This document shows positions 38,656 to 48,425 of a stretch of 64,000 nt of DNA, one piece after another. The number at the start of each line of letters is the position of its first letter. Position 1 is the first letter of the stretch. The position numbers and the translations under genes are program-made. The stretch comes from Apostichopus japonicus. Taxonomy: Eukaryota > Echinodermata > Holothuroidea > Aspidochirotida > Stichopodidae. The stretch spans positions 22,659,265-22,723,264 of the forward strand of contig NC_092573.1 of assembly GCF_037975245.1 (NCBI RefSeq), given 5' to 3'. The notes beneath the pieces were generated by a model. That model did not search any database, had not been told where the DNA came from, and was given only the letters and a program-made list of their open reading frames with translations.

Positions 38656-41312
38656 ATTTGATTCTAGCCCCTCATGACACATACTTGTAATCAAATAGTT
38701 TTATTCCCTGTCTGGAGTTACAGCGCAGTCCTTGTCTCGCCAGGGAGATGATTCCAGAATCCAAGGCTAGGAGTTGTCTGATCTCCTGCTGAGATGAATG
38801 AGCTTGGAAGGATGAATACTTCTGAAGGTGAGATCCATAGTAGGAAGTCACATGACCCTGAATAAAACAAAGAATGAACAGCATGATCGACTGTCTTCTT
38901 TCCTGCCTTCTGTTGATCTTTGCTGACATTTTACTTTTCTTATCTTTTTTTTTTTATTGGTAGTTCTTAAATATCATCAAGTTTGGTGCAACTAAAACAC
39001 GCTCTATCCAAATGAAGACTTCTATGGATTAAGACGTTTTAAGACGATTAAACTGTCAAAAATATATTCTTAACTTTGACCTAGAATGTTTAAAGAGGTT
39101 TGCATGTTATACTGTTGTTATTCTCTTGATTTGCAGTAACTTCTGAACTGATTCTTTTGTTCATTTTGGTAGGGAGGTACAGCGAAATCACTGCAAGAAA
39201 TTGCAACACAATCAGAAATGTCTTTCTTTAGGGAAAGCCAGTGGTCTGATGAATGGTATGCATCATTCCAAGTCTTGCAATCAGAGAAACTTCAGCAACT
39301 GAGAGGACTGTAAACTTTATAAAGTTTTTCCAATAACTACTGTCAGTGCTATGAGGCTACAATTAACTGCTCTTAAACTGCATCACTACCCACCCCTTTT
39401 CCATCTCGTTCTCAAACCACATGTCCCGTCACAGCACTGAGACATAATTACAACTTCTTCATCTTTCAGCTGAAGTGTTTAATATAATGTTAACAAACTG
39501 CAGAATTCTAAAAGCAGGTATGATTTCTATTGTATCTCCATGCCTGTATGTGTATCTTACTTATTATGCCCAGGCGCATAGCCAAGGGGGGGGCGAAGGG
39601 GGCAGCCGCCCCCCCTTGAGCATATTTTTTACAAAAATTTTTAAGGTTTTTATGATATCGCTAGTATTTTCAAAAGAGAAAATGCTAAGATACAACTAAC
39701 AAGGCATGGGAAGTGCCATTTCCGGCGATCTGGGAGGCATTTACAGCCAAAATTTTCTTGTACGCTCCGCGCCAACCATGGTGGCGCTACGCTTAGATAG
39801 TTTGCAATGCCAAATCTACAGTTTCGCCCCTCCCTTGGCAAATTCCTGGCTACGCGCCTGATTATGCCATATTAGTTCCTCAGTAATAATGATCTTAAAC
39901 CCTGCCTTTTCAACCTTAAATATGTACTAAATTTCATTTATGTCTAATTGAACAATTGACAACAATAGGGAAAACATTGAAGGAACAATTTCTAAAGAAC
40001 TTATTGGCTAAAAAAGAACTCAAGCCAGTGACATCACATTTACAGTTCTATTATCTAGCAAATGAGAATTCCAGCCCAGAGTTGGTAGAAGTCCACATTA
40101 ACTATTTCTTTGTGGGTGATGCCAGCACCATATTCACTTGATACAACTTGAAAAGTGGCAGGGAATGGGATTTGAAGAAACATTTAAACTTTATATAAGC
40201 TAAAATGGTCACATGATATTTGAACATTACTTCACACTTGGGAGTATTTCTCTAGCAGTTATGTAAACTAATTTAATATAAACAACCAAGGATCATACCC
40301 CTTGATTTCCCATCCACAAAAGCTCTTCAAATGGGTCAAAGTAGAGAGCACTGACACTAAATGTGGTCCCACCATCTGCAAAGACTGTTTGTAATTCCTG
40401 GTAAGAACCAGCCACTGGAATAGTCAAGTGACCTATCAGAAAAATAAAATAAAAATGAAAACTTTACGGTTGTTGATAGTACGTCTGTCACTTCTATTCT
40501 CCCAAGTTTCGATCTCGAATACACAGAATTACAACAATAGGGCTAACAATGAATGTATTCCATATAGACATTTCTGATAAACCTTGTGCAAGAGACATTA
40601 ATGTTCCTTATTCTACATTTATAATACTTTCCCAGTGCCCTGAGCAATGTTTATGTTCCCTCTAATCTATGGGTTTGTGCACACTCATTTTGAAATCTGC
40701 AAACCACGGAAAATAACAGATCCAGGACTGGATGGGATGTTTACACACCCTTCCCTTTTGAACCACTCTCCCCTAACATATTTTACAAATTAAAGTAATT
40801 AGAAGTCCAACCTTGCATGTAACTTAGATGTATGAAACTAATTTATAGCCTAACTTTGCCTTAGAATGCACTATTTCACATCTCTTTTATTATTGGGAGG
40901 ACCCTATAATCCTCTACACTGGAATCAGCTTCATCGATCTCAGGGCCATATCTCGTCCAAGACTTACAAATTACATTTGGCAAAATATATAAATAAATAT
41001 CTTTGGAAAAAGGTCATTTATTCAATTTGCACTATACTAAGATAGTGTTTTGCATCTGAAACTTTCTGACTGTTTAGATGGGATGCATGCACATGGACTT
41101 TGATCATTTAATTTTCAATGTTGTTACACTGATCATCCGCATTACTACTCAGTACACTTCTACGTACCATGAGCATTAGTGTAGGGTTCTATAGCTTCTG
41201 GGGGTACATCATGTGGGAAGTGCTCTAATGTTAGCCCCTCTGCCTGTGCTGGTAGCTGACCATACTCTGGGTGATACTGGCCTGGTCCTGCAAAGGCAGG
41301 GTGGAACTCCAT
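18210..41312 (-). CDS. PAN2: PAN2, catalytic subunit of the PAN2-PAN3 poly(A) nuclease (complete, 25 coding exons, 1193 aa)
   Basis: Exons in coding order: 41312-41168, 40432-40299, 38857-38685, 37426-37225, 36136-36018, 35091-34947, 34337-34193, 33203-33127, 32406-32276, 31861-31689, 30430-30264, 29603-29475, 28533-28384, 27504-27333, 26330-26218, 25760-25662, 25243-25122, 24426-24321, 23296-23168, 22546-22396, 21483-21281, 20679-20536, 20098-19919, 19655-19562, 18388-18210. The 3582 nt stay in frame throughout. PAN2 starts cytoplasmic mRNA decay by trimming poly(A). The N-terminal beta-propeller spans about 60-330 ([12 protein letters not shown]), then a PAN3-binding linker. A UCH/USP-like domain starts near 520. 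Its NAYCNSMLQ (529-537) has Ala530 where active USPs have Cys, as known for inactive PAN2. The DEDDh exonuclease has Asp987, Glu989 (LDAEF), Asp1096 (GLRKDF), His1143 and Asp1148 (HDSTEDA). Length matches human (about 1200 aa). Oddities: a CCCH finger at 777-792 and a retroelement at the exon 4 acceptor. The exon 25 acceptor could lie 3 nt upstream, adding one residue. Confidence 0.96.
19110..19480. repeat. CAACACCACTCC-type minisatellite in PAN2 intron 24
   Basis: CCACACCACCCAACACCA and related units recur with irregular spacing of about 12-25 bp. Open frames rich in Thr, Pro and His on the plus strand are composition artefacts. Confidence 0.8.
20060..20270 (-). repeat. Tandem array copying the start of PAN2 exon 23 and its 3' splice site
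   Basis: The real junction is at 20098/20099 (intron ...GGTACAG, exon GTGGTGGATTA). Near-identical copies lie at 20175/20176, where CAG is intact, and at 20253/20254, where it is mutated to CGG. Spacing is 77 and 78 bp. Each copy carries about 20 exon bases and about 55 intron bases. Confidence 0.88.
21615..21728. repeat. About three copies of a 39-bp tandem repeat
   Basis: TTCATCAATGGACTATATAC followed by TGTAGCCTAACACACTTGA recurs in PAN2 intron 20. Confidence 0.8.
23715..23880. repeat. 18-19-bp tandem repeat (ATTAACATTACACAATACT-type)
   Basis: About eight degenerate units lie in PAN2 intron 18. Confidence 0.85.
28606..28755. repeat. 41-bp tandem repeat, about 3.5 copies
   Basis: CTGTTACCATGTACTTCTGA followed by GGCATTGAATCTGTAAACTGG recurs in PAN2 intron 12, about 75 bp beyond the exon 13 acceptor. 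Confidence 0.85.
30776..31040 (-). mobile_element. tRNA-derived SINE with intact-looking tRNA head (31040-30960)
   Basis: On the minus strand the element begins with a tRNA-like region. It has an A box (TGGCCGAGTGG), a B box (GGTTCGGTACC) and a 7-bp acceptor-stem match between TACTGTG at its start and CACAGTA at its end. The Ser/Leu-type A box is followed by a poor anticodon arm, so it is a SINE head and not a working tRNA gene. A body of about 180 bp follows and ends CGTCGTAAAAGTAACTGCAT, matching the copy at 415-620. It lies in PAN2 intron 10, in the same orientation as the gene. Confidence 0.75.
31370..31650 (+). mobile_element. 3' end of a CR1/Jockey-like non-LTR retrotransposon
   Basis: The frame ending with TGA at 31551-31553 encodes [20 protein letters not shown], then [14 protein letters not shown]. 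This fits the common RT tail pattern NRVVxxWNxLPxxVVxAxSVNxFKxxLDxxW. A short 3' UTR follows, ending in TACTAAACTAAACTACACTA. The element is antisense to PAN2, in intron 9, just below the exon 10 boundary at 31689. Confidence 0.78.
33775..34065. repeat. 30-bp pyrimidine-rich tandem repeat
   Basis: Units of the type CCCCTCTCTGATACTTACCC recur about nine times in PAN2 intron 7, close to the exon 7 donor at 34193. Confidence 0.82.
34632..34673. repeat. Short interstitial telomere-like tract (TTAGGG variants)
   Basis: GGTTAGGGTTAGGGGATAGG followed by further GTTAGGG and GGGGATAGGG units. TTAGGG is the telomere repeat of most animals except most arthropods and nematodes. Confidence 0.7.
35105..35398 (+). 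mobile_element. Possible non-LTR retrotransposon 3' UTR
   Basis: The segment ends TTCTGGGATTCAATAAAGTT followed by (ACTT)n, a layout typical of CR1/L2-type 3' ends. No RT-like frame is legible upstream. It begins only about 15 bp beyond the PAN2 exon 6 acceptor at 35091. Confidence 0.4.
36040..36565 (-). repeat. 83-85-bp tandem array copying the start of PAN2 exon 5 and its 3' splice site
   Basis: The real junction is at 36136/36137. Copies of the same junction lie at 36221, 36304, 36387, 36470 and 36555. Each contains about 30 bases of exon and about 50 of intron. The acceptor AG is changed to AA in the copies at 36221, 36304 and 36387 and lost at 36555. It is intact at 36470, where the upstream pyrimidine tract is also preserved. 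Confidence 0.92.
37442..37763 (-). mobile_element. Penelope-like element fragment with 13-bp target duplication, in the PAN2 exon 4 acceptor
   Basis: The 322-bp insert is flanked by direct repeats GAAAGAAGGATAT (37429-37441 and 37764-37776). On the minus strand it starts with an AAAATAAAATAAAA-type stretch and ends near a CTGAAGA...GAAACGTC motif and ACTTACTTTTACAC, a layout I associate with Penelope-like terminal repeats. No coding frame remains. The exon 4 splice site lies at 37426, so only 15 intron bases separate it from the insert. Confidence 0.65.
37458..37496 (-). ncRNA. Hammerhead-ribozyme-like motif
   Basis: Read on the minus strand: stem I GCCU/AGGC closes the motif, then comes core CUGAAGA (fits CUGANGA). 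A stem II of GAUCC/GGAUC with a short loop follows, then GAAA and CGUC with a minimal stem III. One extra A lies between the CUGAAGA core and stem II, and stem III is almost absent. Self-cleavage is therefore uncertain and may need a dimer, as proposed for minimal hammerheads in Penelope-like elements. Confidence 0.5.
38475..38560 (-). mobile_element. Possible tRNA-like SINE fragment next to a (TA)n tract
   Basis: On the minus strand CCCAGGTTCGAATCTTGG contains a good B-box-like core (GGTTCGAATC) with a weak flanking stem. The A box is not clear. It abuts the (TA)n tract at 38568-38653. Confidence 0.4.
38568..38653. repeat. (TA)n dinucleotide microsatellite
   Basis: Uninterrupted TA repeats of about 85 bp, 32 bp from the PAN2 exon 3 donor at 38685. 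Confidence 0.97.
39571..39860. mobile_element. Non-autonomous hAT element (MITE), 290 bp, with 8-bp target duplication
   Basis: The ends are inverted: CAGGCGCATAGCCA at the left and, on the reverse complement, CAGGCGCGTAGCCAGG at the right. Both sides carry a perfect ATTATGCC duplication (39563-39570 and 39861-39868). There is no transposase frame. It lies in PAN2 intron 2 and is unrelated in sequence to the hAT copy at 7245. Confidence 0.92.
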
Positions 41313-42295
41313 TGGACCCGAAAGTGAGAGATCCCTATAGAACTACTGTATAACAATGTTTGCTTCAGAGAGTATGAATTACAATTGATCTGTATTAAAA
41401 ATAAAGAGAAAGAAAACATTTATAAGTGACATATCAAGTTATAAGTACTGCATTGATCAAAGAAAAGCTAATGGTAATGCAGTGTTATTATAGGCATACG
41501 CTGTCGCTAAACTAGGCCTACTGTAGGCTAACGTTAATTACTAGGTTTGTCGTCGAGTGACACATTGGCCCACATGCTATTCCATGTCTACCACCTGTAA
41601 GTTACAAGGCTCATAACTGAAAAAGTTTTGTTTGAGTCTATGAAATGTAAACGTGCTTTACTCTTTTTAACTAATAAGAAAGCTCTGTTCACGAACAATC
41701 CTTTCGAATACTGCGAGTTCCTTCTAGTTTGGTCGAGACAATAACCTCGCAAGCATAGTAGGCCTAGGCTATGTGAAATAAGAATAACATGCAAATTTAC
41801 AATAATATGGTACATCGAAACGTAAACAATAACCTTAACTTGCAACATTTTAAGAAGCCTGACCTTATTACCAAATGTTTTATTTAATACCGACAATCGA
41901 TCAATTAAAAATGGCGTTATGATATCCTTTCAGAACTGCAATTTACTTGTAATTTTCACAATCACTGATATCCATTGAAGATGCTACCATTTGTGTAGGG
42001 GTGCACCCTTCTTCCATTTCTCAGGGTCGGTTTCACTGAAATCGGGAGGTGACGTAATGTGAAGGATCAGCTGTTGACCTACTGAGGTCACGATAACCTA
42101 TTGTTTACATCATGCTACATCATACATGAACACAGTTCACCTAACTTTTACCCTGACGACTAGTTATCTGTGGGCTTACGTTACTTTGTAGAAGTCAGAT
42201 AGGCAAGGTTACCTGATCATTTCGCGGTACCGTGGTTGTTGCGATAAATATCTTTACGTCTGTGGCGAAACCAGTTGAAAAGTCAAAAGTGCATC
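41313..42295. promoter_or_regulatory. Shared divergent promoter region of PAN2 and PGPEP1
   Basis: The two start codons face away from each other with 983 bp between them, leaving little room for separate promoters. The stretch contains TAGGCCTA-like motifs (about 41510-41535 and 41755-41775). No open frame of interest is present. Transcription start sites cannot be placed by eye. Confidence 0.6.
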
Positions 42296-45200
42296 ATGCC
42301 AGACCAAAAGACAGTCGTTGTAACCGGTAAACTCTTTGAAATTCAGATAAACCTAACCAGGCAGTACAAACTAGGTTTGCCTCTATCACTGTATCAGCAG
42401 TTAGGCTAGTACTTGCCAAGTAGTAGTACTTCATTATCAACGCTAGACATACTTTACCGTAGGATTAGTGTTAGTAACTTAGAAATAGAGCCAGGAATAT
42501 TACCTAGCCTAAGTTAAAGATCTGCTTTATTGGCTCCAACTATAGCACGCTATAGCTAGAAAAGTTTCTTGCCACAGTCGTAAGTCGACCTCAGGCTCAA
42601 CAATTAGCCTGCATAGCCATTAGGCTCTTTGCGTAAACACTGTGGATATATGTTCAATCTAGAGTGTAGTTAATCATACAGCGTTCACAAAAAGACCCTC
42701 ATACAAGAAAAAGTCTGTGGCAGGCGTTGCAGACTAATTGGTAAAAAGAGGTCATTTTACGACCAAGGCAGGTCGATTACATAATCTCAAGAAACTTTTC
42801 CATGATAGCATGCTATAGTTGGGGTCTATACAGCAGACCTTCAAGTAAAGGCTAAAATAACAGTTAGACCTACAGTTAAACAATTTAGACAACTAAGATG
42901 GGTTGCGAGAAGTCTCTAGTGATACACCATGGGCTAACCAAAATAAAGTTCAGTTCCAATCCAGTTGGTTAGGCCTATTATCAGACTATGTATCCATGGC
43001 AAGAACGATATCTTCAGGAGAAACATGGTGGCCACCGCACCCCGGGGTGAATTATGACACACATCAAGATGATCAGCTATGATCCCACAACCGTTACCAA
43101 AATCCCAGATCTGGGCCAGATGTAATACTAAATGTCCAGATCTGGAATATTAATCTGGGCCAGATCTGGAATTTATATCTGGCCAGATAAAAAATTGGGC
43201 AGATATAACTTGATATAAAATGAAGTTTATATGGCCCATATAAAAGTTATCTGGTCAAATTTATGGCATCCATATCTGGGTAAGATAAACCTTATCTGCA
43301 TATCTGGATTGACCACATATCCAGCTGTATCTGGCTTTATATGGCCAGAGAAAACTTAATCTGTATATCTGGAATAACTGTATATCGGACGTGGAAGCGG
43401 AATATCTAGCATATTAGGGGCCACTACAGCATACCTTTAAAGCTGATAGTGGAGAGATAGCTAAAGCACTCAGTAACCAAGGTTACTCAGTGCAGTTCAC
43501 GGTACTGTAGTTTAATACCAGAGTTTGTTTCTTAATCGCTGTGATTATTCTTGTACAGGCTTTGGACCGTTCGCAGAACATCGAGTCAATGCCAGCTGGG
43601 CTGCTGTGCAAGAGATGAGCAAATTAGATCTACCTGATTATTTATCCGTCATTCCAGTCGAGATGCCCGTAGAGTACAAAGCAGTGGATGAAATAGTTCC
43701 ATTAATTTGGGCAAGGTACAAGCCAGATGTAAGTACCCTGTCATAACCATGTATCTGACCCAAATTATCATAAATTTTCATTTCAAAAAAACTAGCAGGG
43801 TGAGTTATAAGTAATCAGGAAATATGATACCATTGAACTGTTCCAAGCTGTTCTTCTGGTTTATATGATGATTCTGAAAAGCTCTGTAGACTCAAAAGAA
43901 AGCTAAGAGTAGGGAAATGTCAGTATTTATATCTCAAATTTTCAAAAAAATTGTCCAGAAGTTTTCAAATTATACTTCCACATGATACTGAAAAATTCCA
44001 AGACCTCTAAGATTATCCTTGAATTGTTTCTCTTCCAAAGGAATAGGATGGAAGCTTCTGTAGTATATTGACATATATAATTAACACATTTAATTATTCA
44101 ATAGCTCCACCATATTGATCAAAGTACATGATTTAGTACTAGGTGAATGAGTTAGCCGGTCAGAGTACTAGGTGAATGATCTAGCCGGTCAGAGTACTAG
44201 GTGTATGATTTAGCCGGTCAGAGTACTAGGTGAATGGACAAAGACACAAGACTTGACTGATTAGAAGAGAGACCAAATCGAAGCGTTAACGAAGTTGTTT
44301 GTTATTTCTTGTGAATCCTGGTTAAATCTGTAACATCCGATGCCTAGAAACTTCACGGCTAATGATAAACTTTCATAATGTACAGGAGGATATTGTGTTG
44401 TAAATGTCAACCCTATATCTCAAATTATCTGGTACATACATGCAATTGGTTTCCTTCTGTGTTGTCTGACTCTTACAATATGGCTGATGTGCTGAAGAAT
44501 TTCAAGAAAAGATCAACAGACACACAAGCTTCCAGCAGATGATTTAGACAGCATTACCTAATCATACTTATAAAGTGTCTTTTGTTTGTTTTCGTTTTTA
44601 GTTGGTCATTCATATTGGTGTTTCTAGTATAGCAGCCGAGCTAACACTTGAACAACAAGGTCATAACAATGGTTATGACAAGTTGGACATAAGCAGTATG
44701 CTACCAAAAGCTCCGGTAAGTATTCATTGTAAAAACTGTGCAAAAATGAGCCAATCGTATGCCATCATTTTACTGAGTCTCCTTTCCAGATGTTCTTTCA
44801 GAGTGAAATTTTCACCTTTTTCCATATATAGTTTAGACCAACAGTTTCACTACAATTTGAGCCGTAAAAAAATGCAAGTGCACAAGAAAAGTAGTCTAAA
44901 ATCAAGTTCTCACTACAATTTTCCTGAAGTATGACACATCTGTTGGTTACTGCGAAGGCTATTGAGAGCACCCGATGCTTATTTCTGATAACAAGCAGTA
45001 CTATACATGGCTTAGGTTTGATTTATGACTGTTTTTGTTCTTACTTTCTACTGGTAGAAAAATGCTGGTGCCTTTCTTCTACTGGCAACTCTATTTAGCC
45101 AATAAATAACCCCAAATTTGAGACCTGATAGTTGGTCTCAAGGTTTCAAAAAGATAATTTCAGTATGATCATCACTGTAGAGTGTATGTGTCATGGCAAT

Positions 45201-46896
45201 AGAGTGCTCGTGGCATTATGGGTATTAAAGGTGTACTCAGTATGTATGGTATGTAAAGTCCCAATGAGAATCAAATGATTTGAGTGGAGAGTTTGACAAT
45301 ACTGCTATTTATGGCTATTCAGTTTGTCAGAGAAATAATATCCATGTCTCCCACAGTTAGAGCTACTCATGTAAGATACTATAATGCTATGATTATGGGG
45401 CATTGATTGCATGTGATTGCGTTTCTTCTTTGTTCTGATTGGGTGTTAATTGTTAACGAATTTAATAAATGTTAGAGCATGCATACAGTTGTTGCATGGT
45501 TACGTAATTAATCATATTCCTTACTTTTTCCTTACTCATTGCCAGGTTTGCAAGGAGAATGGTCCTGATTGTATTCTTAGCCGCATCGATATGTCCAGAG
45601 TCTGCAGGGATATCAATTCTTCCGATTGTAATGTAAAGGCTGTCGTATCCTACTGCGCTGGAAGGTACATATTTTGCTTTTTGTCTCAATACATACTGCC
45701 CTCTCCCTCTCTCTACACTTCAGTGACACGTTATCATGCCTAGTGCCTGATGTACATGTCGCCATACAAAAACCATGAGGCCACCTGTGGGTTTGTATCT
45801 AGCCAGAAGTGGTCATAATGATATGAGAGAAAATATGAAATGAAAATGTAGACTGAGATTCTGAGTTGCCTGTTGATCGGAATTTATAGTTCATTGAAGT
45901 TGTAGGAATGTATAAATTAATATCTGAACAATCACTTCAGAAGAATCGCCTTAGTAACTTAAGTAACATCATTCCTTTTCTCTTGCATTGAAGTAGAAAA
46001 CGAAAAAGAAAATGTTTTTGGTATGACAAAAAAATGTAACCAGGCAAATTTCTGTTGCATCCCTGTTTAATCACAATTCCCAGTTCAGAGAGTAAGTTGC
46101 CCTTCTTCTTAAATATGATATCTGAGAACTAAGTTATTACTATTTGAGGAATTGTTTTTCTGTCACTTGTGAGACTATTTTTACCCTATTCTATAGGTTT
46201 GGAAGATATACCAAGTTTGGAATAGCCAACTGTTAAAATGAAATTATTAACTAATCAGCAGATGAATTGGGAGTTGTATGGCCACTTCTTTTGCTGGATA
46301 AAAACCTCATGGTCTAACAATTAGGCCTTCTTAGTAAAGGGCATGCTATTTAATGCACTTTCATGGTAAATTCTTATCGTTGGAACAAGAGGTAAATGAT
46401 TGAAGTAAGACTTTACTTTATAATACAAGTATTGTGAACTCTAGTACAGTACTTGTAAGGTAAAGAATACAGTACGTGCTGTCAATGCAACTGTACTTTA
46501 GCAAAAATAGAGCTGCGAGAATCGATTCACGTCAGAAAGAAAAGTTAACGGATTTCTTACCAATTTGACTGATGTGTCAATACTGTTATACAAATGGAGT
46601 AAATGATGGAAGTTTATGGTAATCAGTCACTTTGTGATTTTGCTGCTCAATTTGCTACTCATTCTTCCATAACATTTGTGCGAGTGAATATTTATTTCTG
46701 TATTTTTTTCTGTCTATGGATTCATAGGTACCTCTGTGGATATGCCTACTACACCTCTCTATATCAAAATCCCACCTGTTCGGCTTTCATACACGTGCCA
46801 CCTCTCGGTGGACCTTATTCAGCTCAACAACTCGCCCTTGGTATCAGAGAGGCCCTACTGAGCATGCTCAAACAGATATCGCCCGAAGACAGTTAA
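42296..46896 (+). CDS. PGPEP1: Pyroglutamyl-peptidase I, cysteine peptidase C15 family (complete, 5 exons, 200 aa)
   Basis: Exons: 42296-42326, 43559-43728, 44602-44715, 45546-45664, 46728-46896, in frame throughout. The enzyme is cytosolic and removes N-terminal pyroglutamate from peptides. The protein opens with a hydrophobic strand leading into TGFGPFAEHRVNASW, the family signature. The catalytic triad is visible: Glu84 (TLEQQGHN), Cys148 (GRYLCGYAYY) and His167 (AFIHVPPL). These fall within one residue of the human positions 85/149/168. The 200-aa length compares with 209 in human. The first coding exon encodes only ten and a third codons and is followed by a 1.2-kb intron rich in ATCTGG-type palindromes. 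The start codon lies 983 bp from the divergent PAN2 start, so the two genes probably share a promoter region. The downstream neighbour MSTO1 is convergent. Confidence 0.95.
43105..43395. repeat. Cluster of short CCAGATNTGG / TATATGGCC palindromes in PGPEP1 intron 1
   Basis: CCAGATCTGG, ATCTGGCCAGAT, ATATGGCCCATAT and many partial versions recur about every 15-30 bp in both orientations. No terminal inverted repeats or target duplication were found. Confidence 0.65.
44133..44242. repeat. 29-bp tandem repeat, four copies
   Basis: GTACTAGGTGAATGATTTAG followed by CCGGTCAGA recurs in PGPEP1 intron 2. Confidence 0.9.
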
Positions 46897-47399
46897 GGTC
46901 TGCTTAGTTTGGGTATAATCATCGTCATTATGTGAGTGTTAGCTCCCTATTGGATCATGTCATTTTATATGTGTGTTTACTATGCAGATTGTGTAATATT
47001 GCTGTTGTCATGCAACTTCTTCATTTTTATTGTCAGACTGGATTCGAAAGGTTTCCTTCTGTTTTGAAAAAATACAAATAGAAGGCTGCCTCTTGAAAGA
47101 AGGCTGAAGGCTGCTTTAAGAGCAAATCATTTTTTGCTTGATAATTTTGCTATTGTTTGCAGCATTTCCATTCTATATTATTCTGAAGGGATATAGAGGT
47201 TTGTAAACGTTTTAGAAGTGCACTTGTTGGAAGAGTTTTGTATCAGTCAGAAAGATCTGAGCAGATTGTTTTGGAAGACGTAGTGTGGGAGAGATTCTCC
47301 TGTGGTTATATATTATTATTATTTTTTGGCTTATAGAGTGCATATGACAATATACTGATTATTCTAAAAGTGAGAGTTGGAAGAATTGTTCAACACACT
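46897..47399. other. PGPEP1 3' flank
   Basis: Presumed 3' UTR. No AATAAA hexamer stands out near the stop codon, so the transcript end is unknown. Nothing else is recognised. Confidence 0.4.
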
Positions 47400-48425
47400 T
47401 TATGTTACTGATGCACGAAATTCTTGATGAGAGATGGGTGGTGGTTGATACGGAGATGTGATTTGTGACTGAAGTTTCTTCATGTTACAGATACACATAG
47501 TTCTTGATAATTGATGTGGTGGTTGATAGGGAGATGTGATTTGTGACTGAAGTACCTTTATGTTCTTGATAAGAGATTGGTGGTGAGGAAATGGAGATAT
47601 AAATTGTGACTGAAGTTTCTTTATGTAACAGATACACATAGTTCTTGATAAGAGATGGGTGGTTGATTGGGAGATGTTATTTGTCATTTGAAGTACCTTT
47701 ATGTTCTTGATAAAAGATGGGTGGTGAGGAAATGGAGATTAAATTTGTGACTGAAGTTTCTTTATGTTGCTGATGCACATAGTTCTTGATAAGAGATAGG
47801 TGGTGGTTGATAGGGAGATGTGATTTGTGACTGAAGTACCTTTATGTTCTTGATGAGAGATAGGTGGTGGTTGATAGGGAGATATAATTTGTGACTGAAG
47901 TTTCTTTATGTTACTGATGCACATAATTCTTGATAAGAGATAGGTGGTGGTTGATAGGGAGATGTGATTTGTGACTGAAGTACCTTTATGTTCTTGATGA
48001 GAGATAGGTGGTGGTTGATAGGGAGATATAATTTGTGACTGAAGTTTCTTTATGTTACTGATGCACATAATTCTTGATAAGAGATAGGTGGTGGTTGATA
48101 GGGAGATGTGATTTGTGACTGAAGTACCTTTATGTTCTTGATGAGAGATAGGTGGTGGTTGATAGGGAGATATAATTTGTGACTGAAGTTTATATTTATG
48201 TTGCTGATGCACATAGTTCTTGATAAGAGATAGGTGGTGGTTGATAGGGAGATGTGATTTGTGACTGAAGTACCTTTATATTCTTGATAAGAAATGGGTG
48301 GTGGTTGATAGGGAGATGTGATTTGTGACTGAAGTTTATATTTATGTTGCTGATGCACGAAGTTCTTGATAAGAGATAGGTGATGGTGGATAGGGAGATA
48401 TGATTTGTGACTGAAGTTTATTCTG
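47400..48425. repeat. Higher-order tandem repeat, 144 bp made of 80 + 64 bp subunits
   Basis: TTCTTGAT markers end at 47790, 47854, 47934, 47998 and 48078, giving alternating 64 and 80 bp steps. Subunits share GAGATAGGTGGTGGTTGATA and TTTGTGACTGAAGT. Because 144 is a multiple of three, open frames up to 171 codons appear on the minus strand; they are repeat artefacts. Confidence 0.92.
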
